From Nitrosopumilus adriaticus (GTDB lineage: Archaea > Thermoproteota > Nitrososphaeria > Nitrososphaerales > Nitrosopumilaceae), in assembly GCF_000956175.1 (NCBI RefSeq), contig NZ_CP011070.1, forward strand, positions 434,001 to 498,000: a stretch of 64,000 nt of DNA. The letters are read 5' to 3'. The translations under genes and the position numbers were made by a program. The notes beneath the pieces are model-generated. The model saw only the letters and a list, made by a program, of their open reading frames with translations. It ran no database searches and was not told where the DNA came from. Below, piece by piece: positions 56,619 to 64,000 of the stretch (its first letter is position 1; each line of letters opens with the position of its first letter).

Positions 56619-57121
56619 GGATAAACGGCCTCTCCTATTGGATACTTTGGTAAACGTGACAGGTTTACCTGAAGTCGTATCTGACTAACTCTTGTAGATA
56701 CACTAAACTCTGCCTTTGAAATTATTTTGTCATACAAACGAACACGATTTGTAGTCTTTGTGTATCCTACAGGCAAAATAAAACCATCTTGTAACAGCTC
56801 GTTGAATTTACGGTAAGCTCCTGACTGTGAAACTCCTGCATGTCTTAACATCTCGTCTTTTGGAATTGGTTTGTCAATGTGCAACAGAATTTTTCGTTTT
56901 ATTGCATCAGAATAAATTCCAATAATTTTTTCTGCAAGATTATGTTCGTACAGCTCAATCCATAGTGAATAGTCATGATCTTTTAGAATAGTCAGTGCAG
57001 ACTTTACTTTGGACTTGGGCTTGCTCTCACATGCAAGCATGGTGCTCTGTCCTGGCTCTAGATGGTTATTTGCATTTCGTATTGTGTCAATACACAATAA
57101 CTGAGAAAACTGGTTTGGCAT
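56615..57121 (-). CDS. winged-helix regulator
   Basis: 168 residues. HTH at about 85-125 (SDAIKRKILLHIDKPIPKDEMLRHAGVSQSGAYRKFNELLQDGFIL), N-terminal half with one Cys pair and charged linker. Coupled to the next gene by ATGA. It lies downstream of the small membrane protein at 57232, its most likely target. Confidence 0.72.
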   Translation of the reverse strand: MPNQFSQLLCIDTIRNANNHLEPGQSTMLACESKPKSKVKSALTILKDHDYSLWIELYEHNLAEKIIGIYSDAIKRKILLHIDKPIPKDEMLRHAGVSQSGAYRKFNELLQDGFILPVGYTKTTNRVRLYDKIISKAEFSVSTRVSQIRLQVNLSRLPKYPIGEAVYP

Positions 57122-57231
57122 TGATGATAATAGGTCAAAATAATACTTAAGAAATACTACTTTTTCTTTTTTTTGAGAAAATCATTTTTCTTTAAATATC
57201 TGTGGAAATTTAGGCACAAAAAATGGGAGGT

Positions 57232-57537
57232 TTAACCCCTTCCCATGGCTGCATACTTGCCTTTTCTTCCTCTGATGAAGAAAGACGCTGCAATTCCGCC
57301 AAACACTCCGCCTGCAAGTATTGATGCACCAACTATTCCATCTGCTGCAAAGTATGGAGTTCCAGAACCAAATGCATCAGGATTTGTTGCAATGGTCTTT
57401 TTGTTTGCAGGATCTTCTAGCCAATCATACAATGATCCTTTGTCAAGAACGTCATACTGTGCAAAGGCTGGCTGAATTACTACAACAAGCATTGCAGAAA
57501 ACAACATTCCGGCATAGATTGAACTTGTTTTTTTCAT
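57232..57537 (-). CDS. small exported membrane protein, possibly a respiratory or AMO accessory subunit
   Basis: 101 residues: signal peptide ending AFAQ, an extracytoplasmic stretch (YDVLDKGSLYDWLEDPANKKTIATNPDAF), then one glycine-rich helix (VGASILAGGVFGGIAASFFIRG) and basic end RGRKGKYAAMGRG. This shape fits a small subunit of a membrane complex. Archaeal AMO has such extra subunits, but I cannot match it to one. It is followed by two regulator genes and faces a large exported protein. Confidence 0.7.
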   Translation of the reverse strand: MKKTSSIYAGMLFSAMLVVVIQPAFAQYDVLDKGSLYDWLEDPANKKTIATNPDAFGSGTPYFAADGIVGASILAGGVFGGIAASFFIRGRKGKYAAMGRG

Positions 57538-57637
57538 GGCGTTTTTATTTAGAATCTGATATAAAAAAACAGAACAGTTTTCCCAAAAAAAATAATTTCA
57601 TATTTGTGTTTTATACAATTATTCCACTATATGATAC

Positions 57638-58741
57638 ATGCTGAGAAGAATTTTTCTAGCTGGCATTTTACTGGCATCACTTTCTTTTCTACCTGCACAT
57701 GCAGTACAACTAGATGCTGCAATTCCAAAAAATTCCGAAGAGTTTGTTCCATCATTTCAGTTTACTAGAATCATATCAATACAGTATGATGAGAACAGTC
57801 AATTATCTGAACTTGTTGGGGACAAAAAATATAATGTACGAATTGATCTTGATTCAGAAAATTCTGCAATACTAATTGATTTGATAAATGCGGAACTGGA
57901 AAAAAAATCATTTGTAAGAGTAAGTGGGATTGACGGTGTATATTCTGCAATTGTTATTCCGCAACAAAACTCGGTTAGCATAGAGTTTAAAATAATTTTA
58001 CAGCCTGTAATGTATGGTCATTTTGTTGGTGATTCAACACTTGATTCTGAATGGAGGGGGTTTGAAATACCTGATGTTGTTGCAGTATCATCTGAGTATG
58101 GAATGTATGATATCAACTCCCCAAAATCAGTACTGCTAGCAGTAATGCCTAATGTATTGGATTATCTGTCTGATTCAGAGGCGATGCGATTGTTGGAATT
58201 AAAATTCCTTGATACTAGCGGCCTAAGTGATTTACCGCTATCAAAGTGGGAATCCATGTTTGATCCTACTGCAAAGATGAGTGAAACCCAGGAATATGGA
58301 TTTTCAGGAGGCGTAATTACAAACTATTCCATGGGTATCTGCTCTGTATACTTGGGATTGTGCCAAGACAGGAGCTATGCTGAAGAATTTACAATTCATG
58401 GGGAACGATATTCTATAAAATCAATTGAATCCCAAGATGACGCAACCATAATTATCGAAGGCTATGTTCAGGAATCCCGTCATGGGGGTGTTGAAATGCT
58501 TTCGATTGCAGATTCTGCCCCTGACAGGGGAAACGAAAACGACACTCAGGTTCCAATAATGTATGCAATGTCTGGTGCAGGAGTTGCACTTGCAGTTGGA
58601 TTTTTCATCTGGAGTGATAAGAAGAGCAAGAAAACCAGTACAGAGCAAACAGGAATTGATCCAAAGAGTCTATGCGCAGTTCCAATAGGAAGTTCTGCTG
58701 GTAGTTATCAAACAAACCGTGTAACTGCTCATCTGGAATAA
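57638..58741 (+). CDS. exported protein with C-terminal anchor
   Basis: 367 residues: signal ending AHA, about 280 residues of extracytoplasmic beta-rich domain with two Cys (GICSVYLGLCQ), a helix (VPIMYAMSGAGVALAVGFFIW) and a basic cytoplasmic tail of about 45 residues. It is divergent from the small membrane protein at 57232, suggesting shared control. No family recognised. Confidence 0.7.
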   Translation: MLRRIFLAGILLASLSFLPAHAVQLDAAIPKNSEEFVPSFQFTRIISIQYDENSQLSELVGDKKYNVRIDLDSENSAILIDLINAELEKKSFVRVSGIDGVYSAIVIPQQNSVSIEFKIILQPVMYGHFVGDSTLDSEWRGFEIPDVVAVSSEYGMYDINSPKSVLLAVMPNVLDYLSDSEAMRLLELKFLDTSGLSDLPLSKWESMFDPTAKMSETQEYGFSGGVITNYSMGICSVYLGLCQDRSYAEEFTIHGERYSIKSIESQDDATIIIEGYVQESRHGGVEMLSIADSAPDRGNENDTQVPIMYAMSGAGVALAVGFFIWSDKKSKKTSTEQTGIDPKSLCAVPIGSSAGSYQTNRVTAHLE

Positions 58742-58845
58742 TTTTTTTCTATTTCATTTTTTATGTACCTGTTAAATTTTTAAAATAATTTTTTTCTTTG
58801 GGAATATGTTGTTGTCTTTATCTATCATTATGACATAGTATACTC

Positions 58846-59214
58846 ATGAGTCTAATTGGAATGTATGTGCTTAATACAAAATACGATGAGCAGAAAACCC
58901 GCTTGGCTTTGGATATTTTGTATGGTGATCGAAAAAACCAGTTTCGTGAATTGTCTTTGGTGTTATTGAATCAAAAGGCATTACACATGATGCCTCATTG
59001 GAAAGAATACATTCTCAACTTTTGTTTGGATGTGGAGGAGTCATTTCTTACTTGGTCTGATCAAAAACCACTACTTGCAAACTCTCCTCAAAAATCACTG
59101 ATGATTCTAAGACGCTTGGGACAGAAAAAAACTTCGATGAACCAGATTGCACACTTGCTTAACATCTCCTATGATTTATCATTGGAATTCAAGGAACTAT
59201 ATCGACGTCTATAG
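58846..59214 (+). CDS. helical protein of unknown function
   Basis: 122 residues, helical, no signal or membrane segment. The end (SPQKSLMILRRLGQKKTSMNQIAHLLNISYDLSLEFKELYRRL) resembles a helix-turn-helix, so it could bind DNA. One Cys only. Confidence 0.5.
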   Translation: MSLIGMYVLNTKYDEQKTRLALDILYGDRKNQFRELSLVLLNQKALHMMPHWKEYILNFCLDVEESFLTWSDQKPLLANSPQKSLMILRRLGQKKTSMNQIAHLLNISYDLSLEFKELYRRL

Positions 59215-59231
59215 TTTCTTGATTTTGTTAG

Positions 59232-59282
59232 GGTAAAAGATTCGAAGTCTTTATGAATCTCATAATTTTAGTTTGAATAATT
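59232..59282 (+). promoter_or_regulatory. MKTR-type promoter P4
   Basis: GTAAAAGATTCGAA, CTTTATGAAT, CATAATTTTAGTTTGAAT, ending at the ATG. Shared with P2 and P5. Confidence 0.65.
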
Positions 59283-59945
59283 ATGAATGCTGTAAACACA
59301 TTATTTGTAATTAGCACAATAATGGTACCATTAATCCTAATTTCATTAAATTATGAATCAATAGATAATTTTTACAACATCGCACAACCTCTAAATGATT
59401 TTGTGTTAGATGATTGGATAAGTTCCAATTATCCAGACAGATTTCAAGAAATCAAACAGCTAGATGATTCTACATGTTTTGTTACTCCAACAAACAATCA
59501 ATATTGTTACAAGAAACCAAATGGAGGTGATGATTTCAAATTTACTCACCCCATAGGAGATAATGGGATTAGTGGAGAACTCCATCTTGAACCACTACAC
59601 AACATTACTGGATATTGGACAATGAAAGAAATCACTCTGATAACTCAAGATACTGCAATGATTACTTTTTCAGATAATTCTGAAAAGTATCCAAAAAAAA
59701 CACTTGACAGATGGCATATGACTGAATTTGAATTTACAAAAACTGTAGAAAAATATGATACATTTGTAGCATTTTGTACTAATAATGGAAAAAATCTTGA
59801 GGTAATGCAGTATTTGGGAATAATTACAATTGATGAAATAGATTATGTTGCAACTTGGCATATAGGTGCAGCATCAGAGAATCCAGTTACCTGTAAATAT
59901 CCTGAAATAATTGAAAGTAGTTTTGGACATGACTTTGGAATTTAG
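59283..59945 (+). CDS. exported protein, first gene of a P4 operon
   Basis: 220 residues. N-terminal signal or anchor (TLFVISTIMVPLILISL). The mature part is alpha/beta with four Cys in two pairs (DDSTCFVTPTNNQYCY; AFCTNNG, VTCKYPE). No MKTR leader and no known family. Its stop is three bases before the next MKT leader. Confidence 0.65.
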   Translation: MNAVNTLFVISTIMVPLILISLNYESIDNFYNIAQPLNDFVLDDWISSNYPDRFQEIKQLDDSTCFVTPTNNQYCYKKPNGGDDFKFTHPIGDNGISGELHLEPLHNITGYWTMKEITLITQDTAMITFSDNSEKYPKKTLDRWHMTEFEFTKTVEKYDTFVAFCTNNGKNLEVMQYLGIITIDEIDYVATWHIGAASENPVTCKYPEIIESSFGHDFGI

Positions 59946-59948
59946 AAA

Positions 59949-60359
59949 ATGAAAACTAAACTTTTGATAATAATTGGCATAATTGTTACAGGATCTCTAG
60001 TAATTACAGGAACAATCTTGATTGATTTTCCAATAAAGATGAATCCTACATATGACTTGCCTGAAAATGATGTCTATTGCAATACACAAATTCTAGTCCA
60101 AACAACTCACAAAGTAGACAGGGAAGTTTTTGCAAAAACAGTTCTAAATGAGATTAAAAAATTAGATTGGAGATTTGATTGGTCAGATAGATACATCCTG
60201 ATTACCGACATGCAAAATGAAAAACTTCGCATTACCATTGAAGGCTTGTGGTCACCTGAGGGAAGTGGTGCAAGACTAATAGAATCCTTGGAACATCTGG
60301 ATGAAGTTGAGTCAGTACTTGAAGATAGGGGAGTGCGTATAGCACTTGAATGCCAATGA
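59949..60359 (+). CDS. exported MKT-leader protein
   Basis: 136 residues with leader MKTKLLIIIGIIVTGSLVITG. The mature domain (VDREVFAKTVLNEIKKLDWRFDWSDRYILITDMQNEKLRITIEGLW) is a beta-alpha-beta unit with two Cys. The TGA overlaps the next ATG (ATGA). Function unknown. Confidence 0.68.
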   Translation: MKTKLLIIIGIIVTGSLVITGTILIDFPIKMNPTYDLPENDVYCNTQILVQTTHKVDREVFAKTVLNEIKKLDWRFDWSDRYILITDMQNEKLRITIEGLWSPEGSGARLIESLEHLDEVESVLEDRGVRIALECQ

Positions 60360-62257
60360 AGACTAGATACAAAATTCTCTCAATTGTAATTTTAGGAATT
60401 ACTGTAATTAGCGGCGCATTTGGTGCAGCATATTTGATTCCTGGTATGCATACTGATGCTTCGTATCATCCAGATTATGACAGGGATTATGAATACAAGA
60501 TTACTGGTGATAAGGGTGGAGCTGGTTCTCACACAAAAACAGAACTGATCTTTACTAGAACAACTGTTGATGAGCCATTAATTCTAGACTCTGCTGAGTT
60601 GACCAAAGGACTATACTATACTGATGATATTTTGTTCTGGGATTGGCAAATCTATTCTTTTGAAAATTTTGTCTTTGTTAGTTGGGTTACCTCTGAGCAT
60701 TCCTGGTCTGATGTATTTTTGGCAATAAGCAATGATTTTGGCAAAACCTTCGAAGTAAAAAACATCAGTCAGGATAGAAATTACATTGATCATTATAAGA
60801 TAGATTTTTCTGATGAGTCCATCTATTTTGTCTGGCATCAGAATTTTATCACTGAAGAAAATGACCACCTGACTCATCTTTATTTTACAAAATCTGACAA
60901 TTATGGAGAATCGTTTGGACAACAAAAACTCATGAGTCGTTTTGATACTAGATCCTTTGAATTTGATATGGAGGCATTTGATGATAATGTCATTTTAGTC
61001 TGGAGAGAGGATACGGATTCCCAAGAAGAGAAAAACATATGGTTTGCAACAAGCACTGATAGAGCAGAATGGTTTGATAGGGAAGCAAAATTGTTTGGGG
61101 CTCGTGTTGATGTGGAATCTTTAGATGGAATTTTACATTTTACCGGACTTTCAGAAAGACATGCTACTGAAGTTTGGTATGCATATAGTGATGATATGGG
61201 GCAAACTTTACATAAAAAAATAGTCTTTGATGCTGATTGGAAACTCAGTCCTTATGCTGAACGTCCTTTTCCAAAGATCACATTTGAAGACAGAGTTTTT
61301 GTAGAATTTGAAATGCGTAATGCAGAAGGAGAAAAAACGCATTACAAAGTTCCTATAATTGATGAAAATGAGAAAGAAGTTGACTGGTCAGACATTACAT
61401 TGATGAAACCAAACAGCGTGGAATTCTTCTATTATCCTGATCCTGAGGATAAAGAGGACACACACCAGTTATTCATGCTAATCCGATTGCCTGAATGGAT
61501 GGGCGGTGCCGAAAATGATGTTTCTGCATTCAGAGCATACAGTGCCAAGGCTCTAGATGATCCCTGCATTGTAAAGTATTGGCCTGATGTAGGACGACAA
61601 CGAATTGAGAACCCATGTCAGGGAGGAATGTACAGAGTTATTGATGGTGCCATAACTTATGGTGCAACACACAGAACAACTGCCATGACTGCGCTTCCAT
61701 ACCTTGAACTTTCAATTGATAAAAACGGAATGATGTATGTTGAACCTCCCACATTCACTCCATCTGAAAACGGTGTGGTTGCATATGGCAGAAATATGTC
61801 TCTAGATGAGATACGTCAAAACTCTGAATTTCTTGCCGAATCATTTGCAAAACACTATCCAAAATACCCTCCAATACCAACAGAGTTTGCCGGATACACC
61901 TTGTCTGAGATAACTCCTGAAAACCATTCTACTACTGTAAGGTATTTGGATTTTCCAAACAAAGTTGGATATATCACCATGATGGTGGGAACTGGAACAA
62001 TACATCCAGATTTTTCAAAATCTAATGTGGAGTATTGGCAGATAGGTGACACTGAAATCAAGATTGCTGGAACTGCAATGGATGAAGACAGTACTACGCC
62101 TGAATCCCTTAGAACATATGAGATAACATTCAGAGACGGATACTATTACATGATAGAAGGAAAAAATCTAGAGTTTCTCAAAAAATCAATTATCTCGCAC
62201 TTTTTCCCAGAATATTCCTATGATGATATGTTTTTGGTATTAAAAAATGAAAACTAG
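60356..62257 (+). CDS. exported sialidase-like beta-propeller (MKTR-leader)
   Basis: 633 residues from ATG 60356 with leader MKTRYKILSIVILGITVISGAFGAA. BNR-like blocks occur at about 120-300 (SNDFGKTFEVKNIS, SDNYGESFGQQKLM, SDDMGQTLHKKIVF), as in the protein at 49320. A Cys-paired middle and a C-terminal alpha/beta domain (SIISHFFPEYSYDDM) follow. It ends VLKNEN at the next leader. Confidence 0.78.
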   Translation: MKTRYKILSIVILGITVISGAFGAAYLIPGMHTDASYHPDYDRDYEYKITGDKGGAGSHTKTELIFTRTTVDEPLILDSAELTKGLYYTDDILFWDWQIYSFENFVFVSWVTSEHSWSDVFLAISNDFGKTFEVKNISQDRNYIDHYKIDFSDESIYFVWHQNFITEENDHLTHLYFTKSDNYGESFGQQKLMSRFDTRSFEFDMEAFDDNVILVWREDTDSQEEKNIWFATSTDRAEWFDREAKLFGARVDVESLDGILHFTGLSERHATEVWYAYSDDMGQTLHKKIVFDADWKLSPYAERPFPKITFEDRVFVEFEMRNAEGEKTHYKVPIIDENEKEVDWSDITLMKPNSVEFFYYPDPEDKEDTHQLFMLIRLPEWMGGAENDVSAFRAYSAKALDDPCIVKYWPDVGRQRIENPCQGGMYRVIDGAITYGATHRTTAMTALPYLELSIDKNGMMYVEPPTFTPSENGVVAYGRNMSLDEIRQNSEFLAESFAKHYPKYPPIPTEFAGYTLSEITPENHSTTVRYLDFPNKVGYITMMVGTGTIHPDFSKSNVEYWQIGDTEIKIAGTAMDEDSTTPESLRTYEITFRDGYYYMIEGKNLEFLKKSIISHFFPEYSYDDMFLVLKNEN

Positions 62258-63086
62258 ATTCCTGATATTCATCTGCATTGCTGTTTTTGTTACATCCAGT
62301 CTTATGGTAATTGCATACACATATCCTGAATCATTTGATTTGACAAGACCCTATTCTGAAATTGGTGAATATGACGGCACGGTTTCAGAAATTGCATTAA
62401 TGATTGATGAACAATGCTCAAACAAAAATCAATTCAGTGATTATCCATTTACCAAAACATCAAATGGTCATTACTATATTGATAATGTGATCTGTGAGCG
62501 AATTAATGTAGAGCAAGGCGGATGTCTGGAGCCATTTAGCAAGGGATTTCCTGATGAAACCTGTAGGAATCGTTTAACTTTTGATTATCCTTATGGTGAA
62601 ACGGGTCCATACTTTAGCAAAGAATTTTGCAATCAGGTGAAATCATGGGAACCTGCACTTACTGACACTGTTGAAAACAAACGAGTAAACTCTGAATGGC
62701 TTCAGATATGTATTATTCGTGGATTGATAGAAGACACTTCATGGGTTTTGCTTCCAGTAACTTCGTGTAGTTATCCTTGGCATGAGTCAAACCATGAAAA
62801 GACAAAACAGTACTATGTAGAGTATAGAAATATTTTTGGAAATTATGATTCATCAGATCCTCAAGAAAATTCTGAGGCGATGCATTATATCATAACTAGA
62901 TATTATGAAGATCTTGGAAAAGACATCCTTGATGTAAAGACAATCTTTGACCATTCAACTACTGGAATGGGTGAAGGATGTAATACGATTGTAGGTGGAA
63001 CTTGGCACTTGAAGATTCAAAATACTGATCTTTCATATTTTTTGGATAGTGGTTTTATTAAACAAAAGATATACCGTGAAAACTAG
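62247..63086 (+). CDS. exported MKTR-leader Cys-rich protein
   Basis: 279 residues with leader MKTRFLIFICIAVFVTSSLMVIAYTYP. Eight or so Cys spread through the mature part (EQCSNKN, VICERINVEQGGCLEPF, ETCRNRL, EFCNQV, QICIIRG, SCSYPW, GCNTIVGG), likely as disulfides. It ends YREN because its last bases are an orphan leader. No family recognised. Confidence 0.7.
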   Translation: MKTRFLIFICIAVFVTSSLMVIAYTYPESFDLTRPYSEIGEYDGTVSEIALMIDEQCSNKNQFSDYPFTKTSNGHYYIDNVICERINVEQGGCLEPFSKGFPDETCRNRLTFDYPYGETGPYFSKEFCNQVKSWEPALTDTVENKRVNSEWLQICIIRGLIEDTSWVLLPVTSCSYPWHESNHEKTKQYYVEYRNIFGNYDSSDPQENSEAMHYIITRYYEDLGKDILDVKTIFDHSTTGMGEGCNTIVGGTWHLKIQNTDLSYFLDSGFIKQKIYREN

Positions 63087-63099
63087 GATTTTACTTTAG
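63076..63099 (+). pseudogene. orphan MKTR leader at the end of a gene
   Basis: GTGAAAACTAGGATTTTAC followed by TTTAG: the leader pattern reads MKTRILL and then stops. It terminates the previous gene exactly as functional leaders do, yet starts nothing. Confidence 0.55.
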
Positions 63100-63107
63100 A
63101 ATGCAAG

Positions 63108-63154
63108 AGTAAAGATTCGAAATTCTTATGAATATCATAATTTTAGCTTGAATC
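63108..63154 (+). promoter_or_regulatory. MKTR-type promoter P5
   Basis: AGTAAAGATTCGAA, CTTATGAAT, CATAATTTTAGCTTGAAT, then CATGCAAG; almost identical to P2. Confidence 0.65.
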
Positions 63155-63388
63155 ATGCAAGTGTATGTTCGCAAAGATGTTCAGGCATTCGAATATGTCT
63201 CTTTTACTGAATTTAAAAATGAAGAAGAGTTGGATTTTTGCTGTGAGAAACTCGAGAAATATGTTTCAGTTGTAAAATCTTGGAGTAGCAAAATTGGAAA
63301 ATTCTGTATTGTAGAAAAAGATACTCTTACGCCAATTGATTACTGTCCTTTCTGTGGTAAAAAAATCGACTATGTCGATGTGGAGTAA
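63155..63388 (+). CDS. zinc mini-protein under promoter P5
   Basis: 77 residues, no signal peptide. FCCEKLEKY near the middle and YCPFCGKKIDY at the end give a zinc-ribbon-like set. It precedes the last MKTR gene by five bases and is cotranscribed with it, so a cytoplasmic zinc protein begins this operon. Confidence 0.65.
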   Translation: MQVYVRKDVQAFEYVSFTEFKNEEELDFCCEKLEKYVSVVKSWSSKIGKFCIVEKDTLTPIDYCPFCGKKIDYVDVE

Positions 63389-63393
63389 AGAAA

Positions 63394-64000
63394 ATGAAAA
63401 CTAGACTTTTGATATTTTTTTTGATGTCTACTGGTGTTGTGATGACAGCTAATGCTGTTCCTATGTTGGATCCTACTCATGCATTTGATTTTTCTGAAAT
63501 AGTAATTGTTGGCAAGATTCTTTCAGTAGAAATTTTATCAGAACCTGAAATCTCAAAAACTGAAAATACTTATCGTGAGGTATCTGGTATTGCACTTTAT
63601 GACATACAAGTGGTAGACTCATTTAAAAATCCAGATAAATACAAATCCATTTCTGTTCCTGGACTTTTTTTGCGAGATCCTCATGGAATGTCCTATGAAA
63701 CTTATCCCTATGAAGTCGGACAACATGTTTTGTTATATCTGCAAGAAAACCAACACGGATATGCCGGAACTGATCTGATTATCCGAAGTGGGGATTCTAG
63801 ATTATTAGAAGGTGAACTTTGTGAGTCTGGATATTATTTTGACAAAGGGCATTGTGTAGTAGTTGATGACTCTGTCCAAACTCCTCTCCCTTCTTGTAAA
63901 AGTGGGCCTAGCCCTGATGGTGATAATTGGGTTTTCTTTGACTGCAAGTGGGTTGTGGCTACACCTGGATGGATTTTTGAAGATGGTATTTGGAAAGATG
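63394..64000 (+). CDS. exported MKTR-leader protein (3' end outside window)
   Basis: At least 202 residues; the frame is open at the window edge. Leader MKTRLLIFFLMSTGVVMTANA, then an alpha/beta domain with FSEIVIVGKILSVEIL and YEVGQHVLLYLQENQ, as in small exported OB-like domains, followed by a C-x2-G-x7-C-like unit (CESGYYFDKGHC) and two more Cys near the visible end. Confidence 0.75.
   Translation, partial: MKTRLLIFFLMSTGVVMTANAVPMLDPTHAFDFSEIVIVGKILSVEILSEPEISKTENTYREVSGIALYDIQVVDSFKNPDKYKSISVPGLFLRDPHGMSYETYPYEVGQHVLLYLQENQHGYAGTDLIIRSGDSRLLEGELCESGYYFDKGHCVVVDDSVQTPLPSCKSGPSPDGDNWVFFDCKWVVATPGWIFEDGIWKD

Overview
The window looks like a stretch of chromosome from a marine, Nitrosopumilus-like ammonia-oxidising archaeon (Nitrososphaerota/Thaumarchaeota). 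The evidence is the strong AT bias, frequent TTG/GTG starts with TATA boxes about 25-30 bases upstream (leaderless genes), a type I glutamine synthetase starting on TTG, a multicopper oxidase carrying an extra plastocyanin domain, TRASH- and Lrp-type metal regulators, and a very large number of small secreted proteins and zinc mini-proteins. No ammonia monooxygenase core gene, rRNA, tRNA, transposase or CRISPR array was seen.

Layout. 1-9.3 kb: the tail of a DUF1998 helicase, a FilR1-like regulator, a nitroreductase-like protein, small zinc and membrane proteins, glnA, a Kazal-domain secreted protein, and three promoters sharing the element GGCATGCCACA. 9.4-18.2 kb: a divergent pair of paralogous membrane proteins, the first of four secreted coiled-coil paralogues, a DUF302 protein, a double rhodanese, a Met/Ser-rich secreted protein, and a ureohydrolase - P5C dehydrogenase - proline dehydrogenase block. 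18.2-27.9 kb: zinc mini-proteins, two more coiled-coil paralogues, a two-gene regulator/membrane-protein operon, a thrombospondin-type-3 secreted protein, an Asp/Tyr-repeat protein and a tandem pair of YnfA-like transporters with opposite charge bias. 28-30.7 kb: a probable metal-stress regulon (Lrp-TRASH regulator, DUF4396 protein, DoxX, small proteins) with three perfect copies of TTTACAATTGTAAA. 30.9-35.9 kb: three large cell-surface proteins (DUF642, TSP3/cadherin-like, VWA-HYR). 36.4-44.5 kb: two paralogous modules, each with a CxGxC zinc mini-protein, a winged-helix protein and a two-helix membrane protein, with promoters carrying TAAC-N3-GTTA operators; the multicopper oxidase lies between them. 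45.4-64 kb: an array of mostly secreted proteins.

The most unusual feature is the MKTR family. At least twelve genes begin with nearly the same bases (ATGAAAACTAGACTTTTGAT) and then diverge completely. The same bases, read in another frame, end the preceding gene with ...(N)EN-stop, so one short module both terminates one cassette and starts the next. Five copies of a shared promoter precede members of this set or neighbouring genes, two members share a conserved 3' element, and two orphan copies of the module remain without a gene. This suggests a modular, recombining repertoire of exported proteins.

Functionally the window combines nitrogen assimilation and amino-acid turnover (glnA, ureohydrolase, P5CDH, ProDH), copper and metal handling, and a heavily duplicated envelope proteome under several small regulons that can be read from shared promoter motifs. 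Most surface and zinc proteins are of unknown function and are described from visible features only.
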